58,360 nucleotides of DNA from CAZTVF01 sp964616985 (GTDB taxonomy: Bacteria; Planctomycetota; Phycisphaerae; SM23-33). The notes beneath the pieces were generated by a model, which made no database searches, was not told the DNA's origin, and was given only the letters and a program-made list of their open reading frames with translations. The position numbers and the translations under genes were made by a program. Below are positions 24,919 to 34,996 of this stretch, piece after piece. Every line of letters begins with the position of its first letter. Within the stretch, counting starts at the first letter, position 1. The stretch lies in assembly GCA_964616985.1 (NCBI GenBank), contig CAZTVF010000017.1, positions 1 to 58,360 on the forward strand. The letters are read 5' to 3'.

Positions 24919-27227
24919 TCGGCCTCCTCCTTCTGGGGTGCGGGGTTCAGCAGGGAGTAGGTGCTGGCGGCGTTGGTGTAATCCTTCTGGGCGAGGTAGG
25001 CCGCGGCCAGGGCTTCCAGGGCACGGCGGCGGAAGGGCTCGTCGCAGGAGGTCTTGAGCAGCCCCTGGCACAGCGTGACGACCTGGGCGTGCTCGGAAAG
25101 CTTCAGGCAGATCTCGGCCAGCTCGCACGTGGCGTCCCAGGCATCGGCGCCGTCGAGCTTGGGCAGCGTGGCCGCCAGCGACGCGCGGGCGGCGGGCAGG
25201 TCGCCGGCGGCGGCGCGGCAGCGGCACAGTTCCACCTCCAGCACGGCCAGGCTCCCGGTGGAGAACTCGGCTGAACGGTTGCGGATGGCCGATGCCGCCT
25301 TGTCGCACAGGCCCATCGAGCGGAGGATCGACGATTCGAGCAGCAGCAGCTTGAGCGACTGGCTCTCGGGCAGGTTCTCGGCGCCCAGCTGCTGCACGGC
25401 GCCCAACGCTCCGACCGAGTCATTGATCTGTTGGAGGAATCGGGCCAGTTCCAGCGTCGTCTCGACGGTGTGCTTCTTGGTCGTGTCGGCCGCCAGCGAG
25501 CGGCGGATGGCCTGCACGGCCCCGGGGGCGTCGCCGGTGGCGGCCAGGCAGCGGCCATACATGAAGTTCGCCAGGCGGATTTCCTCGCCCGTGGTTTCGG
25601 TGGTGGTCTTGAGGTAGAGGCCCAGCCACTTGCCGGCCTCCTTCAGGTCGTGCTTCTGATAGAAGCACCGGCCCAGGCCCATTGCCGCCTGTGCCCGCGA
25701 GTTGGCCGAGAGGTCCAGGAAGTAGAGCTTGTTGAACGAGCGGATGGCCTCGTCGGTCTGGCCGCTCTGCATGGCCACCATCGCCAGCTGCAGGTACGCC
25801 TCGTCGGTGGCCGGGAAATTCGGGTGCCCGTCGAGCAGGTCCAAGAGGTCGGTGCTGGCGCCGGTGTAGTCGCACATGCGGATCCGCAGCTGCGCCGACT
25901 GCATCAAGGCCTGGGGCGCCGCGGGCGACTGGGCGTAGCGGTTGGCGATCATGTGGTATTCCGACAGGGCGCTGGCCGTGTCGCCCGACATCTCGTACAG
26001 CGCCGCCATCGCCAGGTGCGACTGCGCCACGCGACGATCCTGCGGGGCGCGAAGGAACAGCCGCCGCCACAGCGAGATCGTGTCCTGGCCGAGGAACTCT
26101 TTCTTCTTCTCAGCCGGCATCGCGGCCAGTGGGTCCTGGATGATCACGCCTTGGCCGGTGTAGCGGGCGTGCAGGGCGGCCATGCCGCAGGCGATCTCGG
26201 CCAGGCGCTGCTCGCTGGTGTCCGCCAGCGAGAGGGTGATGGCCCGGCGGCGTGCGGCGGGGGAGACGTTCTCCCACTGGATCTCCACTCCGGACTCTGC
26301 CCCGAAGCGGGCGAGCAGGTCCTCCAGCGGGGCCTGCGAACAGGCGACGCTGTAGCGGCGGGCGCCGGCGCGGTCGATCTTGTGGACGACGGGCGCCACC
26401 AGGGCCTCGTCCAGCTTCGACGCCCCGGCCTCCAGCAGCTTCGCCAGGGTCTGGTCGTCCAGGTCGGTGAAGGGGTCGCTCAACTGCGTCCACAGGGGCA
26501 TGACGGCCGCGTTGAAGTTGTGCAGCGACATGACCTCGCGGGTCATCGCCGCCGAGATGATGAAGTCGCAGTCGGTTTCCAGCGGCAGGGGGGCGTCGAG
26601 GAAACCCATGGCGGCGATCGCGGCGTAGGCGTAGCTGCGAGCCTGGCTCCAGCGGCTCTGGGAGAGCATGCTGGCGGCCAGCGTGGCATTGGCCGCGGCG
26701 CGAATGGCGGCGCAGTGGCTGTCGGCCGACAGGGTGAGCAGTTCGGCCGCCTCGGCCCCGTGGCCCATGAGGCGGTGGCACTGGCCCTGGCGGAGGACCA
26801 GGAGATCGGCGGCGGCGGTGTCGGCGGGGCGGCTCTGGGCGGGGGCCAGCAGCTTGCGGTACATCTCCAGGGCCGGTGCGTACTCCTTGGCGGCCAGAAG
26901 CTTCTCCGCCTGCTGCCAGCTGGGCTTGGCGGGCTCGACCTCGACGGTCGGCGGTGCGGTCTCGATGATAGGCAGTTCGACGTGGGCGGCCTGGGCCTCC
27001 TTGGGGGCGGCGGCCTTGCGCGCGCCCGGAAGCATCGCCACCAGCAGGCCCAGCAGGAACAGCACCATCGCGGTGTTGAACACCAGCAACGCCGTCACGA
27101 CGGGGAACGGCTTCTTCGGCTTTGCCGGTGTGGCCGCCTGCGCCGCCCCACCTGGGGCCGCCGCGGTCTGCGGCGCCGCGGGCTTGGCGGCCACCGCTGC
27201 AGGCTGTGGTTTGTCTTCCTTGGCCAT
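24915..27227 (-). CDS. Membrane-anchored TPR protein with STN-like domain, first gene of the basal-body operon
   Basis: A 770-residue protein. Residues 1-38 are Ala/Pro/Lys-rich and cytoplasmic; one helix follows (FPVVTALLVFNTAMVLFLLGLLVAML). The rest is probably periplasmic: TPR-like repeats (about 90-290), then about 297-370 a segment (APLEDLLARFGAESGVEIQW, ITLSLADTSEQRLAEIACGM, YTGQGVIIQDP) with the pattern of STN (secretin/TonB short N-terminal) domains, then many more TPR repeats to the end (for example HLAMAALYEMSGDTASALSEYH). I start at the ATG at 27227 (GGAAG upstream); a second ATG lies six codons earlier. A sigma-54-type site 94 bases upstream drives it together with the rod genes. 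I know no named flagellar protein with this architecture. Confidence 0.75.
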   Translation of the reverse strand: MAKEDKPQPAAVAAKPAAPQTAAAPGGAAQAATPAKPKKPFPVVTALLVFNTAMVLFLLGLLVAMLPGARKAAAPKEAQAAHVELPIIETAPPTVEVEPAKPSWQQAEKLLAAKEYAPALEMYRKLLAPAQSRPADTAAADLLVLRQGQCHRLMGHGAEAAELLTLSADSHCAAIRAAANATLAASMLSQSRWSQARSYAYAAIAAMGFLDAPLPLETDCDFIISAAMTREVMSLHNFNAAVMPLWTQLSDPFTDLDDQTLAKLLEAGASKLDEALVAPVVHKIDRAGARRYSVACSQAPLEDLLARFGAESGVEIQWENVSPAARRRAITLSLADTSEQRLAEIACGMAALHARYTGQGVIIQDPLAAMPAEKKKEFLGQDTISLWRRLFLRAPQDRRVAQSHLAMAALYEMSGDTASALSEYHMIANRYAQSPAAPQALMQSAQLRIRMCDYTGASTDLLDLLDGHPNFPATDEAYLQLAMVAMQSGQTDEAIRSFNKLYFLDLSANSRAQAAMGLGRCFYQKHDLKEAGKWLGLYLKTTTETTGEEIRLANFMYGRCLAATGDAPGAVQAIRRSLAADTTKKHTVETTLELARFLQQINDSVGALGAVQQLGAENLPESQSLKLLLLESSILRSMGLCDKAASAIRNRSAEFSTGSLAVLEVELCRCRAAAGDLPAARASLAATLPKLDGADAWDATCELAEICLKLSEHAQVVTLCQGLLKTSCDEPFRRRALEALAAAYLAQKDYTNAASTYSLLNPAPQKEEAE

Positions 27228-27320
27228 ATTAGGCTTCCATGCCATCCGCCCGCTCGGTCCGCGGGGCCCAACAGGGCGCGCATCGGCCAAGCGTGGCGGC
27301 AATTCGCCGCAAATCTGGTA

Positions 27321-27336
27321 TGCAATCAATGTGCCA
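27321..27336 (-). promoter_or_regulatory. Sigma-54 type promoter of the basal-body operon
   Basis: On the minus strand TGGCACA-TTGA-TTGCA, matching the consensus TGGCACG-N4-TTGCA at 11 of 12 defined bases. Predicted start point is near 27310, giving an 83-base leader before the TPR/STN-like gene. ATCGTAACGAT, a possible activator site, lies about 80 bases upstream (about 27417-27427). Confidence 0.85.
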
Positions 27337-27559
27337 GAGAGAAACAGGACGCGCAATTGCCCGATTCCGCGAGTGTTAGACCCCTAGGTGCATCGCCCTG
27401 CCCCCTGGTGCGGCCGTGAGATCGTAACGATTTTATGCGATCATTGTCTGGATTTCGTCCATGCGGAGGAAGTCATGGGTGATGGCATGGCGTGAGGGGG
27501 TGCGGATGTCGGGGGGAAACCATGGCGGCGGCGATGTCAGTAACAGCCGCCCGGCGAGG
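27337..27559. other. Intergenic region upstream of the basal-body operon
   Basis: No gene supported here. Contains ATCGTAACGAT near 27417-27427 and several GTGATGGCATGGCGTG-like GC-rich stretches; frames that cross it have no ribosome site. It also holds the 3' end region of the second activator gene, for which I see no T-tailed hairpin. Confidence 0.5.
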
Positions 27560-28978
<1,419 letters not shown>

Positions 28979-29465
28979 GGGCGGCCCTCGGGGACCATGC
29001 CGATAGCGGTGGTGATGGCTCGGGACCCGGCTTGGCTTACGCCGGGTTCATGCAACAACACCATGCCTGCGGTCGAATCCATTCGCGCTACCCTGAATGG
29101 CTTGCGTGGGTTGCCCAATGCTGCCGTGCATCCATGCAACTGTGAAGGGCGCGTGGGCGACTGATCACCTTGGCGACCTGGGCTCCGCGATATGCAAAAG
29201 CCGCTGCAGCTTGGGCTAACGAGATACATAATGGGGACTGGGTAAGGATTCAAGTTTTTTCCGATTTGAATGTCATTTTTATAGTCAAGATCGTGCAGTA
29301 ACTCGCAGCCAAGTCCGGGTGTGGCCTTCCGAGGCCGCCGCCCACAATGCACGTCGCGCCCGCCATAGACCGGGCACCTATTCCGGAAGAATCCGTCCCG
29401 GTCCGGAAGAAACCTCCGCTATCTGAAGCGAAATGGGCCGAATGCGACTCGTCAGAATGCGAATG

Positions 29466-29494
29466 TGTAACCAGCGTATGCACAACTGGTTACA
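29466..29494. promoter_or_regulatory. Inverted repeat, possible activator binding site of the fliK operon
   Basis: TGTAACCAG (29466-29474) and CTGGTTACA (29486-29494) are exact 9-base inverted arms with an 11-base spacer, centred about 45 bases upstream of the -24 element. GTTACATCG continues to 29497 and is followed by CGTTACATTCGG. GTTACATCG recurs upstream of fliO. A dimeric enhancer-binding protein would fit this symmetry. Confidence 0.5.
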
Positions 29495-29521
29495 TCGTTA
29501 CATTCGGCCGCTTTCTGGCTT

Positions 29522-29537
29522 TGGCACGGTCATTGCA
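29522..29537 (+). promoter_or_regulatory. Sigma-54 promoter of the fliK-hook operon
   Basis: TGGCACG-GTCA-TTGCA is an exact match to the sigma-54 consensus. The predicted start point is near 29548, only a few bases before the first fliK ATG (29552), which argues for a start at 29570 or 29591. Confidence 0.92.
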
Positions 29538-29551
29538 CATACAGACAGCGG

Positions 29552-30997
29552 ATGAATACCAGCATCGCCATGTCGAGTCCTGCGGAAACCATGTCGGCCA
29601 AGCTGTTTGGCCAGACCCGCTCGTCGGCTGCCGCCGCGACGGCCGACGGCGGCGTGCAGGCGGTCGATCTGGCCCAGGCAGGGGGCGAGTCCAAGTCATT
29701 CGCCGACCTGATCGCCGCAGCCGTCGCCAAGATGACCGCCGGCAAGACGAGTGGCAAATCGACCCAGGCCAACGCCATCAACGCCCTGTGGGCCCAGCCC
29801 CAGACGGGCGAAGCGTTGCCCAAGCCCGCAACGGCGGCGCTGGCGGCCCAGCTCATGGCGATGGCGCAGAACCTCACGCCGCAGGTCGTCGCCCCGGTGC
29901 AGACGCCGCTGCCAACGGGCACCGATGTCGCGGCGGCCCTGCCCGTGTCGGCAATGGGTCAGTCGACGGCAACGGCTGACGCCTCCGCAGCCGCGGTGGC
30001 TGTGTCCGCCGGAATCGTGCCGACACCGATGGCCGCCGGCCGCTCGCCGGTACAGACGGCCGCAAATGCATTCCAGCAGCAGGCCGGCCAGGCGATGCCC
30101 GTGGCCGAGGCGGCTGCCGCACAGGGCGCGATGCCCACGGTGGCGTCGCCCGCCGCCGCGGCCTCACGATCGATCACGGCCGATGACGCCGGCGTGCATC
30201 AGATTCAGACGCAGGCCCCTTCGCAGGCCGCGTCGGTGGACCCCATGCAGCCGGCAACCCAGACCGCCGCGGCGGTCGGCGCCATGCAGGCCTACTCGCA
30301 GCAGATCGCGGCCGCCCAAGCCAAGTCGGCCACGGCGGAAACCGCCCAGCCCCGAACCGGCCTGGAGGCGCTTGCCAACGCCATCGAGCAATCCGGAGCG
30401 ACTGCCGCCGGTGTCCGCGAGCAGGTAGAGCCCGCGGCGGAGGCGATGCTTTCGGCCCAGCCGGCGCCGCATGCGATTGCGGCCGGCGCCACGGTTCAAG
30501 ACATCACGGCCCCCAAGACCGAAGCGGCCGCCGGGCAGACGGCCCAGGCTCCGCTGGCCCAGCAGATTGGCGACCAGTTGGCCGCGGCCGGGGCCGGTCG
30601 CAACGACCAAGTTGTGATACACCTCGACCCGCCGGACCTGGGCAAGGTGCGGGCGACGTTCCAGTCCGACGGCGACGGCGTGCGGTGCACCCTGCAGGTG
30701 GACAACCCCCAGACGCTCGCCCAGATCCGCAATGAGACTCCCGCCCTGGTAGCCCGCCTGGCCGAGAGCGGCGTCGAGATCAAGCACGTTGAGACGTCCC
30801 TTCGCGAGACGGGCGGCAACACCGCCTTCGGCATGTTGTCCGACGGCTCCAGCCATCAGCAGGCCCCGGGCCAGTGGCAGCAGCAGCCCTCGTGGCGTGG
30901 CGAGTCGGCGAATGTCTTCCGCGACGTGTCGGGCGAAGAATCCCTGGTTGCCGCCGCCGCGGGCGAGGGCGACAGTGCCCTGAACGTATGGTTGTAG
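29552..30997 (+). CDS. fliK: Hook-length control protein FliK
   Basis: FliK measures the hook and triggers the FlhB specificity switch. Up to 481 residues: a long Ala/Gln/Pro/Thr-rich, low-complexity ruler and the C-terminal Flg_hook domain (residues about 345-440; VVIHLDPPDLGKVRATFQSD, CTLQVDNPQTLAQIRNETPALVARLAESGVEIKHVETSL). The L-x-P-x-x-L-G-x-V pattern is the family mark. Possible starts are 29552, 29570 and 29591; the promoter position favours 29591, which has GGA at a fair distance. First gene of the rod/hook operon on the plus strand. Confidence 0.93.
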   Translation: MNTSIAMSSPAETMSAKLFGQTRSSAAAATADGGVQAVDLAQAGGESKSFADLIAAAVAKMTAGKTSGKSTQANAINALWAQPQTGEALPKPATAALAAQLMAMAQNLTPQVVAPVQTPLPTGTDVAAALPVSAMGQSTATADASAAAVAVSAGIVPTPMAAGRSPVQTAANAFQQQAGQAMPVAEAAAAQGAMPTVASPAAAASRSITADDAGVHQIQTQAPSQAASVDPMQPATQTAAAVGAMQAYSQQIAAAQAKSATAETAQPRTGLEALANAIEQSGATAAGVREQVEPAAEAMLSAQPAPHAIAAGATVQDITAPKTEAAAGQTAQAPLAQQIGDQLAAAGAGRNDQVVIHLDPPDLGKVRATFQSDGDGVRCTLQVDNPQTLAQIRNETPALVARLAESGVEIKHVETSLRETGGNTAFGMLSDGSSHQQAPGQWQQQPSWRGESANVFRDVSGEESLVAAAAGEGDSALNVWL

Positions 30998-31007
30998 GAG
31001 AATATTG

Positions 31008-31376
31008 ATGAGCGTGAATTCGGCCACATCGTCCACCGCGATCCGCACGGACTTCCTGAACCTGCTGGTCAAGCAGCTCCAGACGCAGAACCCGCTGGAG
31101 CCGATGGACAACAACCAGATGGCGACGCAGCTGGCCCAGCTGTCGCAGCTGGAACAGACCGAGAACATGGCCGCCACCTTCAAGGACGTGCTGGCCTACA
31201 CGCAGAAGGCGCAGGCGTCGACGATGATCGGCAAGACGGTGACCTTCACGATCCCCAACGACGAGCAGCTTTACAAGGGCGTCGTGCAGAACGTGGACCT
31301 CACGCAGGGCGACGTGCGCGTGACGGTGGGCAAATTCCAGGTCGAACTCTCTGATATCCAGACCATCAGCAACTAG
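31008..31376 (+). CDS. flgD: Hook capping/scaffold protein FlgD, short form
   Basis: FlgD caps the growing hook. The N-terminal signature is clear (FLNLLVKQLQTQNPLEPMDNNQMATQLAQLSQLEQTENM), followed by a short region (GKTVTFTIPNDEQLYKGVVQNVDL). At 122 residues it is about half the usual length: the FLN/Ig-like domain seen in most FlgD proteins is missing. TAGGAG sits 7 bases before the ATG at 31008. It lies between fliK and flgE as in many genomes. Confidence 0.95.
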   Translation: MSVNSATSSTAIRTDFLNLLVKQLQTQNPLEPMDNNQMATQLAQLSQLEQTENMAATFKDVLAYTQKAQASTMIGKTVTFTIPNDEQLYKGVVQNVDLTQGDVRVTVGKFQVELSDIQTISN

Positions 31377-31392
31377 TCGCAAAGGATAAACC

Positions 31393-33084
31393 ATGGGCAA
31401 TGCAATGCTGTCGGGAGTCTCGGGACTCAAGGCTCACCAGAAGATGCTGGACGTGGCCGGTGCGAATCTCGCCAACGTCAACACCACGTCTTTCAAGGCC
31501 AGCCGCGTCTCCTTCTCCGACCTGCTCAGCCAGACCCTCCGCGAGGCGTCGCAGCCGACGGCCACCGCGGGCGGCACCAACCCCATGCACATCGGCTCGG
31601 GCGTGCAGGTGGCCAGCATCGACCGCGACATGAGCCAGGGCAGCCTCGTGAATACGGGCCAGTCGCTGGACATGGCCGTGGACGGCGCGGGCTACTTCGT
31701 GCTCAACGACGGCCAGCGAGACGTGTTCACCCGCGTGGGCGGGTTCGCCGTCGATGCCAACTACTACCTCGTCGATCCCGGCACGGGCTACCGCGTGCAG
31801 CGCATCGGCTCGGAGGGCGTGGCCGAAGGTTTCCAGACCGCTTCGAGCAACGCCATCCGCATTCCGTACGACATCGCCCTGCCGGCCAAGAGCACCACGA
31901 GCGTGTCCTTCACCGGCAACTTGAGTGCCGACGCCAGCGAGCCCACGACCAACGTGCTGTCGCTGCCGAAGGAACTGACCTTGGTCAGCGGCGCCGTGGC
32001 GTCCGAAACGACGCTGCTGTCGGCGATCAAGGACTCGGCCCTGGTGGCCGGCGACAAGTTCCGCATCAAGGGCATCAAGGCCGACGGCTCGTATGTCGGC
32101 GGGGTGTCAACCGGCACGACCTACACCGTCACCAACACCAGCACCATCGCCGACCTGCTCAGTGCCGTCTCGGCCGCCTTCCCCGGTTCCACCGCATCGC
32201 TGGTCAACGGCGAGATTCGCCTGACGGACGATAAGGCGGGCTACAGCCAGACCATGCTGGAACTGTCCTACGAAAAAGCGGCGGGCAACACCAACGGCAA
32301 GTTCCCCCTGCCGACCTATGCCGAAGTACTGACGGCCGGCGGCGCCGAGAGCAAGCCTGTCAACGTCGAGATCTTCGATGCCCAGGGCATCGGGCACACC
32401 TTGTCGGGCACGTTCGTGCGGCGTGACACGGCCAACCAGTGGGACCTGGTCATCAACGCCGTCTCGGGCGACGTCGCACTGTCCGACCGCCGGGTCAACG
32501 GCATCAAGTTCCTGGCCGACGGCAGCTTCGGCGGCATCACGGCCGTCACCGGCCCCGATGGCTCGTCCACGACCGATCACGCGGCGATCGAACTCGCCCA
32601 CGCCAATGACCCCACGAACACCATCACGATGGCCCTGAACATGGGCACCATCGGCGGCTTCAACGGCCTGAGCCAGTTCGGCGGCAGCAGCACGGTGGCC
32701 CCCAGCGGGCAGGACGGCTACGCCTCGGGCTGGTTGTCCAGCCTGTCGGTCAGCACCGACGGCGTGCTGGTGGGCGTGTTCACCAACGGCGTGCGGCGCA
32801 ACATGGCCGCCATCAAGATGGCCACCTTCCAGAACCCCGAAGGCCTGGCCAGCATCGGCAACAACTGCTACGTGTCGTCCACCAACTCGGGCGACCCGGT
32901 GCCCACCAAGGCGCTGTCCGGCGGCGCGGGCGCCATCCGCGGCGGCTCGCTGGAGAAGTCGAATGTCGACACGGCCGCCGAGTTCGTGAACCTCATGGAG
33001 GCCCAGAACGGCTTCCAGGCCAACGCGCGAACCATCCGCGTGGCCAACGAGATGCTTCAGCAGCTGACGGACCTCATTCGGTAA
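31393..33084 (+). CDS. flgE: Flagellar hook protein FlgE
   Basis: A 563-residue hook subunit. N-terminus MGNAMLSGVSGLKAHQKMLDVAGANLANVNTTSFKASR and C-terminus VDTAAEFVNLMEAQNGFQANARTIRVANEMLQQLTDLI are the axial helices; MAVDGAGYFVLNDG is the core FlgE/F/G motif. The middle (residues about 150-430) is enlarged compared with enterobacterial FlgE (about 400 residues) and includes VSGDVALSDRRVNGIKFLADGSFG. AAGGAT lies 6 bases before the ATG. Confidence 0.96.
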   Translation: MGNAMLSGVSGLKAHQKMLDVAGANLANVNTTSFKASRVSFSDLLSQTLREASQPTATAGGTNPMHIGSGVQVASIDRDMSQGSLVNTGQSLDMAVDGAGYFVLNDGQRDVFTRVGGFAVDANYYLVDPGTGYRVQRIGSEGVAEGFQTASSNAIRIPYDIALPAKSTTSVSFTGNLSADASEPTTNVLSLPKELTLVSGAVASETTLLSAIKDSALVAGDKFRIKGIKADGSYVGGVSTGTTYTVTNTSTIADLLSAVSAAFPGSTASLVNGEIRLTDDKAGYSQTMLELSYEKAAGNTNGKFPLPTYAEVLTAGGAESKPVNVEIFDAQGIGHTLSGTFVRRDTANQWDLVINAVSGDVALSDRRVNGIKFLADGSFGGITAVTGPDGSSTTDHAAIELAHANDPTNTITMALNMGTIGGFNGLSQFGGSSTVAPSGQDGYASGWLSSLSVSTDGVLVGVFTNGVRRNMAAIKMATFQNPEGLASIGNNCYVSSTNSGDPVPTKALSGGAGAIRGGSLEKSNVDTAAEFVNLMEAQNGFQANARTIRVANEMLQQLTDLIR

Positions 33085-33087
33085 TTC

Positions 33088-34218
33088 ATGAATGGAATGA
33101 TTCTCACCGCCCATGGCGTGACTGGAGTATTGGCCGACATCGAACAACGATGGGCCGGCCTGCGGAACCGCTCCGCCTCCAACGACATGGATGCGCTGAG
33201 TTACCTGTTCTACGGGGCGGTCGTGCTGGTGATCGGGGCGATGGTGGCGCTGCTGGTGACGCGCCGCCGCGAGATGCAGCGAAGGCTGTGGCAGAGCTTC
33301 GAGACCGATGCCCAGCATGTGGGCCTCAGCCACGCCGAGCAGGAACTGCTCACCCTGATGGCCCGCCTGGCGGGCCTGCGTCGCCCGGAGGGGATCTTCT
33401 CGATCGAACAGGCCTTCGAACGCGGCGCCGCCCGCCTCAAGGAAAGCCCCCGCGTCAAGGACATGCCGGCCGAGAAGCAGGAGCACGTCGCGGCGATGGT
33501 CCTCACCATCAGCCAGAAACTCGGATTCACCCCGCTCCCCAAGGTCGCCCCCAGTACCGTGAGCACCTTCCAGATTCAGCCCGGCAGCCCGCTGACCCTG
33601 ACCGTGCACGACACCGATCGTGAGTACGAAGTCACCGTCTCGGCTAGCACCGAGGCCGAGATGATCGTCACGCTTCCCGTGGGGGCCGACGTCGCCGCCA
33701 AGGAAATGGTGATGATGCACTACTCCAGCCTTGGCACAGTGTGGGAGTACGAGACCGAGGTCCTGGCCGTGAACGGCCGGGAGGTCCACCTTCAGCAGAC
33801 CAGCCACATCCGATTCATCAACCGCCGCCGCTTCCCTCGCGTCGAAACGATGCACGAGGCGATGGTGGCGACGTTCAAGTTCTTCCAGGACGGGCACGAC
33901 ATGCAGGAGCCGCACTTCGTCAACGCGATCCTGTCGGAGATCGCCGGCCCGGGCCTGCTTCTGGAGGCGCCGCTGACCGTCGAGCTGAACGACAAGGTGC
34001 TGGTGATGGTGCTGTTTGACATCGACCGCGTCGTCCAGGGCCTGGGCAAGGTGCGGCGCGTGACCCCCATCGACAGCCAGCGCAACACCATCGCCGTGGA
34101 ACTGATGGACCTCAAGCCGGAAGAGGTCTCCGAACTCGCGCGCCAGACGAATGCGGCCGCCCAGCAGGTGGCCCGCAAGCATCAGTACCAGGAGCAACTG
34201 GCGACCTCCCACGTATGA
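33088..34218 (+). CDS. Membrane-anchored PilZ-domain protein
   Basis: A 376-residue protein starting 3 bases after flgE. One transmembrane helix (ALSYLFYGAVVLVIGAMVALLVTR, residues about 35-60) is followed by a helical region (LSHAEQELLTLMARLAG to AFERGAARLKE). The C-terminal half resembles YcgR: a flagellar-brake-like barrel (PLTLTVHDTDREYEVTVS), then a PilZ-like domain with the R-x-x-x-R element in FINRRRFPRVET and a degenerate second motif (LSEIAGPGLLLEA instead of D/N-x-S-x-x-G). It probably senses c-di-GMP, or did so once, and may act as a motor brake or hook-stage switch. The membrane anchor is unusual for YcgR-type proteins. Confidence 0.75.
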   Translation: MNGMILTAHGVTGVLADIEQRWAGLRNRSASNDMDALSYLFYGAVVLVIGAMVALLVTRRREMQRRLWQSFETDAQHVGLSHAEQELLTLMARLAGLRRPEGIFSIEQAFERGAARLKESPRVKDMPAEKQEHVAAMVLTISQKLGFTPLPKVAPSTVSTFQIQPGSPLTLTVHDTDREYEVTVSASTEAEMIVTLPVGADVAAKEMVMMHYSSLGTVWEYETEVLAVNGREVHLQQTSHIRFINRRRFPRVETMHEAMVATFKFFQDGHDMQEPHFVNAILSEIAGPGLLLEAPLTVELNDKVLVMVLFDIDRVVQGLGKVRRVTPIDSQRNTIAVELMDLKPEEVSELARQTNAAAQQVARKHQYQEQLATSHV

Positions 34219-34220
34219 CC

Positions 34221-34241
34221 GTGGCGGCCCGCGGCCGCCCC
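34221..34241. repeat. Short hairpin after the PilZ gene
   Basis: GTGGCGGCCCGCGGCCGCCCC; stem GGCGGCC / GGCCGCC with CGC loop (34223-34239), 2 bases after the stop codon. No T-run follows. Nearly the same word appears after flgG at 35778-35798. Confidence 0.8.
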
Positions 34242-34256
34242 AAGAGAGAGTGAGAC

Positions 34257-34979
34257 ATGGGCAATAACAACGAGATCACCGCATCGAGCCTGGAGGCCAT
34301 GAACCGGCACTACGAGATGATCACGCACAACCTGGCCAACGCCAACACCATCGGGTTCAAGCGCACGCGCACCCTGTTTGAACAGGCGATGAAGCGGCAG
34401 GGCGGGAAAGGCCCAGGCTCGGGGTTGGGCATCGACGCCAAGTCGCACACTGACTTCCTCCCCGGCACGACGGTCAAGACCGACCGCCCGCTGGACCTGA
34501 CCCTGAGCGGCAACGGCTTTTTCACGCTGGAGTCTACCAAGGGCACCGTCTATACCCGCAACGGCACGTTCAACCTGAACTCGCAGGGCCAGCTGGTGGA
34601 CACCGCCGGGCGGCTGGTGGCGGGCGAGAACGGCCCCATCGTGGTTCCCAAGTCCGTCGGCATCGAGAAGATCAAGGTGGCGGCCGACGGCACGATTGAG
34701 GCCGACGGCAAGGCCATCGGCAAGCTCAAGATCGTGGACTTCGTCAACCTCCAGAGGCTCAAGCCCGCCGGCAGCAGCGCGTTCTCGGCCCCCTCGACGC
34801 TGGAGACCAAGCCCGCCGGCGCGACCGTTTACCAGGGTTACCAGGAATCGTCCAACGTCAGCGTGGTCGAAGAGCTGGCCAACCTGATCGCGGTGACGCG
34901 GATGTACGAAGCGAATCTCAAGACCGTGAACGTGGACGACGACCGTCTGAAGACCATCCTGCAAGTCGCGATGATGTAG
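34257..34979 (+). CDS. flgF: Rod protein FlgF
   Basis: A 240-residue proximal-rod subunit. Begins NNEITASSLEAMNRHYEMITHNLANANTIGFKRTRTL and ends VVEELANLIAVTRMYEANLKTVNVDDDRLKTILQVAMM; LDLTLSGNGFFTLES and VYTRNGTFNLNSQGQLVDTAGRLV are the core repeats of the FlgF/FlgG group. Being the shorter and more diverged of two adjacent FlgG-type genes it is FlgF. GAGAG lies upstream of the ATG. Confidence 0.93.
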   Translation: MGNNNEITASSLEAMNRHYEMITHNLANANTIGFKRTRTLFEQAMKRQGGKGPGSGLGIDAKSHTDFLPGTTVKTDRPLDLTLSGNGFFTLESTKGTVYTRNGTFNLNSQGQLVDTAGRLVAGENGPIVVPKSVGIEKIKVAADGTIEADGKAIGKLKIVDFVNLQRLKPAGSSAFSAPSTLETKPAGATVYQGYQESSNVSVVEELANLIAVTRMYEANLKTVNVDDDRLKTILQVAMM

Positions 34980-34996
34980 GCCAACAAGGAGCGAAA

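Larger units (their letters stand above)
28979..29551. other. Divergent control region between the activator and fliK
   Basis: A 573-base gap with no supported gene. From the activator side it has CCCGGC/GCCGGG hairpin DNA near 29030, and an AT-rich island at 29215-29290 where a poor sigma-70-like pair on the minus strand (TTGAAT, 17 bases, TATGTA; 29225-29253) might drive the activator. GTGGCCTTCCGAGGCCGCC near 29322 is a relative of the 12059-12126 palindrome. The fliK side holds a 9-bp inverted repeat and the sigma-54 site listed separately. Confidence 0.55.
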
